From Thinopyrum elongatum (taxonomy: Eukaryota > Streptophyta > Magnoliopsida > Poales > Poaceae): a stretch of DNA of 64,000 nt. The DNA is taken from contig CM022297.1 of NCBI GenBank assembly GCA_011799875.1, positions 443,411,292-443,475,291 of the forward strand, read 5' to 3'. The position numbers were made by a program, and so were the translations under genes. A model generated the notes under the pieces. That model searched no databases. It worked only from the letters and a program-made list of their open reading frames with translations, and was not told the origin of the DNA. Shown piece by piece: positions 57,909 to 64,000 of this stretch. Each line of letters begins with the position of its first letter. The stretch's first letter is position 1.

Positions 57909-59448
57909 GTTTCGGGTATGGGCACTCCCCTTGGCTTCCGCCAAGCTTGGGGGAGGTGCCCCGGTATCGTACCATCCCCACTATCTTTTTGCCTTTACTT
58001 ATTTTAGTTCGATCTTTTGCTTTAGATGAATAAAAGTTTAGTTCGATCCTTTCTTTTCGAGAGTTTGCTTAGTGATCTATCCTTGTAATCGTGTGTGAGA
58101 TATATAATAAAGTTTAGTTTGAGTTTTTGCTTTCTTTACTTTCATGTTGCAATAAAAAGAAAGGAAATAAAAGAAAAAGATCATATGATAATCTTATGGT
58201 AGGTGATGGCACCACATAAGGAAAAGTATGAGTAGAAAATTTTATTAGAGATTGACAAACATAGCATTGGTCAATGATGCGACTCATGAAAGAATTAATA
58301 AGGGAAGAGAAGATTCACATATAAATATACTATCCTAGAAATCTTTTGTGATTGTGAGCCCCCATCAAATTATTATTTGCCAAAATTGTTGATGTTGGAC
58401 AAGGAAGACAATGTAATGATTTATGCTTGTTCATATTCACATAGAAGTTATATTGTCATAGATCCTTCAACATGTGGTGTTTGCCCCCTATCTTTGCTAG
58501 CCAAAAATTCTGCACTAAGTAGAGATACTACTTGTGCATCCAAAAACCCTTAAACCCAAATCTTATTTTCAAGTGTCCACCATACCTACCTAGGGATTGA
58601 GCAAGATCCCTCAAGTAAGTTGTCATCGGTGCAATAAGGCAATAAAAATTGCTTCTAAAAGTGTGAGATCATTTAGTGTAAAGGAAAATTGACCGTTGTA
58701 CGAACTTGTGATGGTGAAGAATAAAAGCGACAGACTACATAATAAAGGTTGCCATCACAAGGGGCAATACAACATGATGTTCTTTTTCACTAAGGGGTTG
58801 AGCATACAAACAAATAAGCACATGGCAACCTCTGCTTCCCTCTACGAAGGGCCTATCTTTTACTTTTATGCAAAAAAGTCAAAGTTCTTCCCTCTTTTCC
58901 TTTTATTTTTATCCTTTGGCAAGCATCATGCGATGAGGAAAGATCTTGGCACATATGTCCAGTTGAATATGGGTGGCATAAGTTATTATTGTTGACATCG
59001 CCCTTGAGGTGAATATGTTGGGAGGCGAAACTATAAGCCCCTATCTTTCTATGTGTCTGGCTGAAACATTTTGTTCATGTGTATGCGGTGAGTGTTAGCA
59101 ATCATACAAAACTATATGATGGTTAAGTATGTGGACTTGCCTAAAGGCTCCGATAGGTGACCCTTCCTGAAAAGATGATGAATTGTAGTTGCAAAGTTGA
59201 CTGAGAACATAGTTTGTTGGTTTCTAATAGAGTTTATGCTTTATACTTCAATTGTGATGAACTGCCACTTATTCATGAGAAGTCTATGTAAAAGTTCTAT
59301 GGTAAAAGTCTTATGTTTAAATTTGTTGCTGTTATAATAATCTACATGATGCTTCTATGTCTGTATTTTGTTTTTATCGACACCTCTCTCTCTAAGCATG
59401 TGGACATGTTTTTCGATTTCGGTTTTCGCTTGAGGACAAGCGAGGTCT
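57909..59448. other. Non-coding spacer of the Gypsy element
   Basis: No supported ORF over about 1.5 kb. A second polypurine-like AAGCTTGGGGGAGG is at 57944-57957, like the functional tract at 59449. Long 3' spacers are typical of Athila-type elements. Confidence 0.65.
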
Positions 59449-59462
59449 AAGCTTGGGGGAGT
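59449..59462 (+). other. Polypurine tract of the Gypsy element
   Basis: TAAGCTTGGGGGAG ends directly at the 3' LTR. Confidence 0.85.
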
Positions 59463-60986
59463 TGATACGTCCATTTTGCATCATGTTTTCCTACTATTAT
59501 TTATGATGTTTTTATGCATAATAATGCTTTTTGGAGTAATTCTAATGCCTTTTCTGTCATAATATGCAAGGTACACACAAAGAGGGAGAATTTCGGCAGC
59601 TGGAAATCTGGACATGGAAAAGCTACGTCAGGCCACCTATTCTGCACAACTCCAAACAAGCTAAAACTTTACGAAGAGTTTTTATGGAATATTTGAAGAA
59701 TATTGGAGCAAATAAGTACCATAGGGGCCCCACCAGGTGGGCACAACCCACCTGGGCACGCCAGGGAGCCCAGGCGCGCCCTGGTGGGTTGTGCTCACCC
59801 AGGCCCACATCCGGTGCCCATCTTCTGGTATATAAGTCATTTTAACCTAGAAAAAAATAAGGAGAGGACTTTTGGGACTGAGCGCCGCCGTCTCGAGGCG
59901 GAACTTGGGCAGGAGCACTTTTGCCCTCCGGCGGAGCGATTCCGCCGGGGGAACTTCCCTCCCGGAGGGGGAAATCATCGTCATCATCATCACCAACAAC
60001 TCTCCCATCTTGGGGAGGGCAATCTCCATCAACATCTTCAACAACACCATCTCATCTCAAACCCTAGTTCATCTCTTGTGTTCAATCTTGCTACCGAAAC
60101 TATAGAATATTGGTGCTTGTGGGTGACTAGTAGTGTTGATTACATCTTGTAGTTGATTACTATATGGTTTATTTGGTGGAAGATTATATGTTCAGATCCA
60201 ATATGCTATTTAATACCCCTCTGATCTTGAGCATGATTATCATTTGTGAGTAGTTACTTTTGTTCTTGAGGTCACGGGAGAAATCATGTTGCAAGTAATC
60301 ATGTGAACTTGATATGTGTTCGATATTTTGATAGTATGTATGTTGTGATTCCCTTAGTGGTGTCATGTGAACATCGACTACATGACACTTCACCATATTT
60401 GGGCCTAAGGGAATGCATTGTGGAGTAGTAAGTAGATGATGGGTTGCGAGAGTGACAGATGCTTAAACCCCAGTTTATGCGCTATTCCGTAAGGGACCGA
60501 TTGGATCCAAAAGTTTAATGCTATGGTTAGAATTTATTCTTAATACTTTTCTCGTAGTTGCGGATGCTTGCGAGAGGGTTAATCATAAGTAGGAGGCTTG
60601 TTCAAGTAAGAACAGCACCTAAGCACCGGTCCACCCACATATCAAATTATCAAAGTAGCGAACACAAATCGAATCAACATGGTGAAAGTGACTAGACGAA
60701 ATTCCCGTGTACCCTCAAGAACGCTTTGCTTATTATAAGAGACCGTTTTGGCCTGTCCTTTGCCTCAAAAGGATTGGGCTACCTTGCTGCACTTTTGTTA
60801 CTACTATCGTTACTTGCTCGTTACAAATTATCTTGCTATCAAACTACCCTGTTACTTACAATTTCAGCACTTCCAGACATTACCTTGCTGAAAACCACTT
60901 GATATTTCCTTCTGCTCCTCGTTGGGTTCGACACTCTTACTTATCGAAAAGAGCTACAATTGAACCCCTATACTTGTGGGTCATCA
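59463..60986 (+). repeat. 3' LTR of the Gypsy element
   Basis: 1524 bp, TG...CA intact. TATATAAG is at 59829-59836. By eye it differs from the 5' LTR at about 30-40 sites, clustered in the first 450 bp; the rest is nearly identical. Confidence 0.93.
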
Positions 60987-60991
60987 ATCAT

Positions 60992-63027
60992 TAAGTTTCA
61001 ATATAGTAACCAGTTTGTTGTAGTAGATCAGGATACAACTCCAAGCGTCCTGTTACCATGGACATGGCTATTCGAATAGATTACTTCCCTGTAGGGGTGC
61101 ACCACATTACCCAACACGCTCGATTACCTCTGGCCAGACACACTTCTTTGGGTAATGCCCGGCCTCGGATGATCAACACGCCATAGACCAACCTAGACTC
61201 TCCAGAGAGGTCAACACGCCGGTCTAAATCCTAAGTGCAAAGGGTTCATGGGCCCATCACCCTAAGCACTCTTGCACGTTGCATGACTAGCCGGGGACCA
61301 GACCCACCTCCTTATACAAGCGCATGCAGTTACCGTCCACCCCGACAATCAGCCCACAGCTCTGAACTGTGACATCTGGATCTCTTTCGAAAGGAACATA
61401 CGACACCGAGGGTCCCATATACCATTATCCCGCACGGTGGTTAATGCGTAAAGGCTAGCGGCCAACTCAGATCAAATACCCAAATCCGTTAGTGTATTGT
61501 TAGCATCTCGCGGAGACGACCAGGGTCGTCGCTCCGACTAGGTAACTCGTAGACCACGACCAGGGACCAGGCCCACCTCTCTCCTCGGTGGTCTCCACCT
61601 GCCCTGTCGTTCCACCATATTATCTCTCGCGGGTACCCTTGCGGCCGACCCATCTTTATCATTGTAACAGTTGGGGTTTAGGTTATACCCTTAAGGTGAA
61701 ACCGGAGGAATAACCCTTCATAGGTTTACCTTGATATATTGTATTGCAAAGACATCACCTAGAGTGAAGTACGAGGAATCACCCTTAGTAGATCACACTA
61801 GATGTGCTACACTACAGAGTCGGCATCGAGAGTGAAATACAAGGAATGAACCTTGGTAGATCACACTTGGTGCGGCTCTGCAGAGCCATACAATTGTAAG
61901 GGCCTTCAGGGGTGTTCGGGTCTCGGTTCATCGGTCAGTCATCTCGGATCACCCATATGCTATAGCATGGTAACACGGACAAGGATGTAGGCCCACTGAT
62001 GGAATACTAGACTACATATACTAAGCATGTAGGACAACAGGTAAAGTATCAACAGTAGGTTATCAAAAACAGGCTATGCATCAGAATAGGAGCAACCGGA
62101 ACAACAACAATAGCAAAATCTAATGCAAGAATAAGAAAGAAAGAATGGGCAATATCTAGATGATTAAGGGGGTTTTGCTTGCCTGGAAGCTCTGCTGAGA
62201 AGGAAGGGTTGTCGTCGACGTAGTCGTACTCCGGGGCAGTGACAGTCTCGGCGTCTCCCGAAAGAATAGGGGAGAGGGGGAAACAGATAAATGACGGTGC
62301 AAAAAAAAATACAACACAATGCATGTCATGTCAAAATGTGATGATGATATGCTCTAATGCATTCCTAAACATTTTAAAAGAAGTGGGAAATTATCTGGTA
62401 ATAATTTCCCATCTCTAGGTATTTTTTTGGTATATTGAACCATGGGAAAAATGTCGATGTTCACTATGTTAGAGGGGTGTGGCAGGTATGTGAATGGCAT
62501 AATCGGATTCGTTATATTTTTCTGATCAACTTTCATATATAAATTATTTTAATCCGAGTTACGGTTTATTTTATATGATTTTTCAAAATTTAAATGATTT
62601 TTATGAATTTAATTTAATACAAAGTTATATTAGATATAAATGCAATGGGTACGCAGAAAGTGTACCCAGATGTGTGCATCTGTGGCGGACAGTGGGCCTA
62701 GTTGACTGCTTAGTCTACCGTCAACAGTGGACCAGATGACTGGTCAAACTGACCAGGGGGCCCACCTGTCATTGACTACTAGTTAAGATATTTTAATTAA
62801 ATTAGTTTAATTAACAGGGGACCCACATGTCATACACAGTAACTAAACTGATGGGTTATTTATTTTAATTAGCCGCGTGGGGCCTAAGTGTCAGTGGGGT
62901 TAGGGAGGTGATTAGCACCCTATTTAAGTTGGGCCGGCCCCACTAGGCAGTGGCCCAACCAGCCCTCTGTGTGGCTGTGCTCACGCACGAGCACACACAC
63001 GAGAGCGCCGGCGGCCATGACGCTGGC
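60992..63027. other. Continuation of the LTR-type sequence after the Gypsy insertion
   Basis: Non-coding. It includes repeated GGAATCACCCTTAGTAGATC-like blocks near 61740-61880 and an AT-rich stretch 62330-62640. No gene. Confidence 0.55.
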
Positions 63028-64000
63028 AGTGGCAGAGCCACAGGGGGGGGGGGGGCGAGCGGGGGCTAGACCCCCTATCGATCGCCCCCCCTCAACGATG
63101 CTCAGCGGGGACTAGCGTTGGATTCACAGGAGGCTACGTTGGATTTTAATCTTTTTGGGCGATGGATACACTGGACCTAGTCTCACGACTATTACTAATT
63201 AGTATCCGGCCATTAGCAAACACGTAGGCCTGACCTCTACGTATCTAGTAGTTTCAAATAGCCCAAGCCCAAAATTTACAGCCCACAGGCCACGTGATCT
63301 GCTGGTCTGCATATTACTTATCGATCGGTTGGACCAATACAGACACAATACACCGCTTTGTCATCCGTTTGCTCGACTCCATTCCCGCCGCCGCCACGCA
63401 GCTAGGGCTTAATCGATCGGCAGACCTGTTGCACGAGCACCATTGACGACCTGACTGACGAAGGTGCAGATCCCGCATGTCTGATACGAGTCTACCAGAA
63501 CTCCACAAGCTGATCTACTAGTTGGCAAACATCTCCTCCTCTCGGCTCTCACATCAAAACTTGTGGATCTGTCTAATCTCAACCTAAGGTATGCTACATA
63601 GTATAATATATTAATTTTACATTTAGATTATACAAACTACTTCCTCGGTCGTTTTGCAAACTAAAACAACTTGCAAGACGATCGTACATTATGGTCGGAG
63701 AGAGTACTAGTTAGAATCAATTACAAATGGTAAATATTTTTTTTAGTAACTAGAAAGCGACAAGAAGAAGAGACCACCAATAATAAACAATTGAGTCCAT
63801 TTGTCTAAGACGCGTAGCCCACTATTTAAAACTATGAAATTTAGGAGTGAAATCACTACAGTGCTTAGGTCTGATGGTTTGATGGGCCTGTTGTGCGTAA
63901 ATATACATCTAAGCTAATAAAAAAACTATAGCTATTTTAAAGTAATTACAAAACAAATATTTTCATTGTTTGTATGATACGACGCTATATTTAAGAATTG
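63028..64000 (+). mobile_element. Probable hAT transposon, left end only
   Basis: Starts CAGTGGCAGAGCCACAGGGG, close to the CAGTGGCGGAGCCAGG terminus that I know from plant hAT elements encoding TTF-type zinc-finger/hAT-dimerisation transposases. A 13-G run is at 63043-63055. The rest looks like leader/intron sequence without recognisable coding; the right end is beyond the window. Confidence 0.5.

Larger units (their letters stand above)
50690..60986 (+). mobile_element. Athila-lineage Gypsy LTR retrotransposon, complete
   Basis: Flanked by ATCAT (50685-50689, 60987-60991). LTRs are 1522 and 1524 bp. Order: LTR, primer site, gag-protease, RT-RNase H-integrase, extra ORF, long spacer, polypurine tract, LTR. 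The protease motif CDIGASVSAIP and RT/integrase sequence place it in the Athila lineage together with Triticeae Sabrina/WHAM-type elements. Frameshifts and one stop break gag-pol; the extra ORF is intact. Confidence 0.93.
50003..63027. mobile_element. LTR-type retroelement sequence, split by the Gypsy element
   Basis: It starts TGTGACGCCCTAG at 50003, directly after repeat copy B (host GATGA). Its two parts (50003-50689 and 60992-63027) join across the ATCAT duplication. I recognise it as a long, abundant Triticeae LTR-type sequence (AGGCCTCCTGCCTGGGGCC, GGGGTGCACCACATTACCC, GTCAACACGCCGG), but cannot name the family with confidence. No coding sequence. Its orientation is probably reversed, since GC-rich gene-leader-like sequence is at the 62900-63020 end. 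The right border is not seen because another element begins at 63028. Confidence 0.55.

Noticed and set aside
50003..63027. A gene in the LTR-type sequence (for example the frames at 62324-62049)
   Set aside because: The sequence matches a repetitive non-coding element that I recognise from Triticeae; frames are short and unconserved.

Overview
The window looks like intergenic DNA from a large grass genome of the wheat/barley/Aegilops group (Triticeae). The evidence is an Angela/BARE1-type Copia element, an Au-type SINE, CACTA ends with GCGCTACTGCTAA subterminal repeats, an Athila-lineage Gypsy element, and Helitron ends of the usual grass form. Almost everything is transposon, most of it broken and nested. 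I find one gene that looks intact and non-transposon: a six-exon group C bZIP transcription factor (Opaque2/OHP1/REB/BLZ1 type) on the minus strand at 17648-21107. Family assignments rest on recognising sequences by eye; no database search was run.

Layout. 1-7265: Angela/BARE1-like Copia element on the minus strand, cut by the window start and inserted into a CACTA element whose right half is at 7266-9928. 9929-10890: GC-rich DNA I cannot assign. 10891-17347: a probable TIR transposon whose cargo is about 4 kb of hairpin-forming minisatellite, including three copies of a 583-bp higher-order unit, one Au SINE and one ultrashort LINE tail. 17357-21382: the bZIP gene and its short upstream region. 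21383-50002: two direct copies of an unclassified repeat. Copy A (21383-24291) holds a MULE-like insertion. Copy B (25597-50002) has been opened by a Helitron (26052-44714, minus strand), a second LINE (44779-48667) and a probable MITE. The Helitron itself holds a CACTA-like element, a second MULE of the same family, a short retroposon, a full-length LINE (38572-44703), and fragments of ordinary genes: one DPM1 exon, an ABCC transporter exon, and a nearly full-length but broken PADRE/DUF4228 gene.

50003-63027 is LTR-type non-coding sequence split by a complete Athila-lineage Gypsy element (50690-60986, target duplication ATCAT). That element has a broken gag-pol but an intact extra ORF downstream, preceded directly by a splice-acceptor-like sequence. 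From 63028 to the end is the left end of a probable hAT element.

The parts do not form a pathway. The region is a record of insertions, several of which can be ordered from target duplications and empty-site comparison. The points most worth following up are the bZIP gene squeezed between transposons, the minisatellite-carrying transposon, the gene-capturing Helitron, and three insertions of one LINE type sharing the same 3' tail, two of them reduced to the tail alone.
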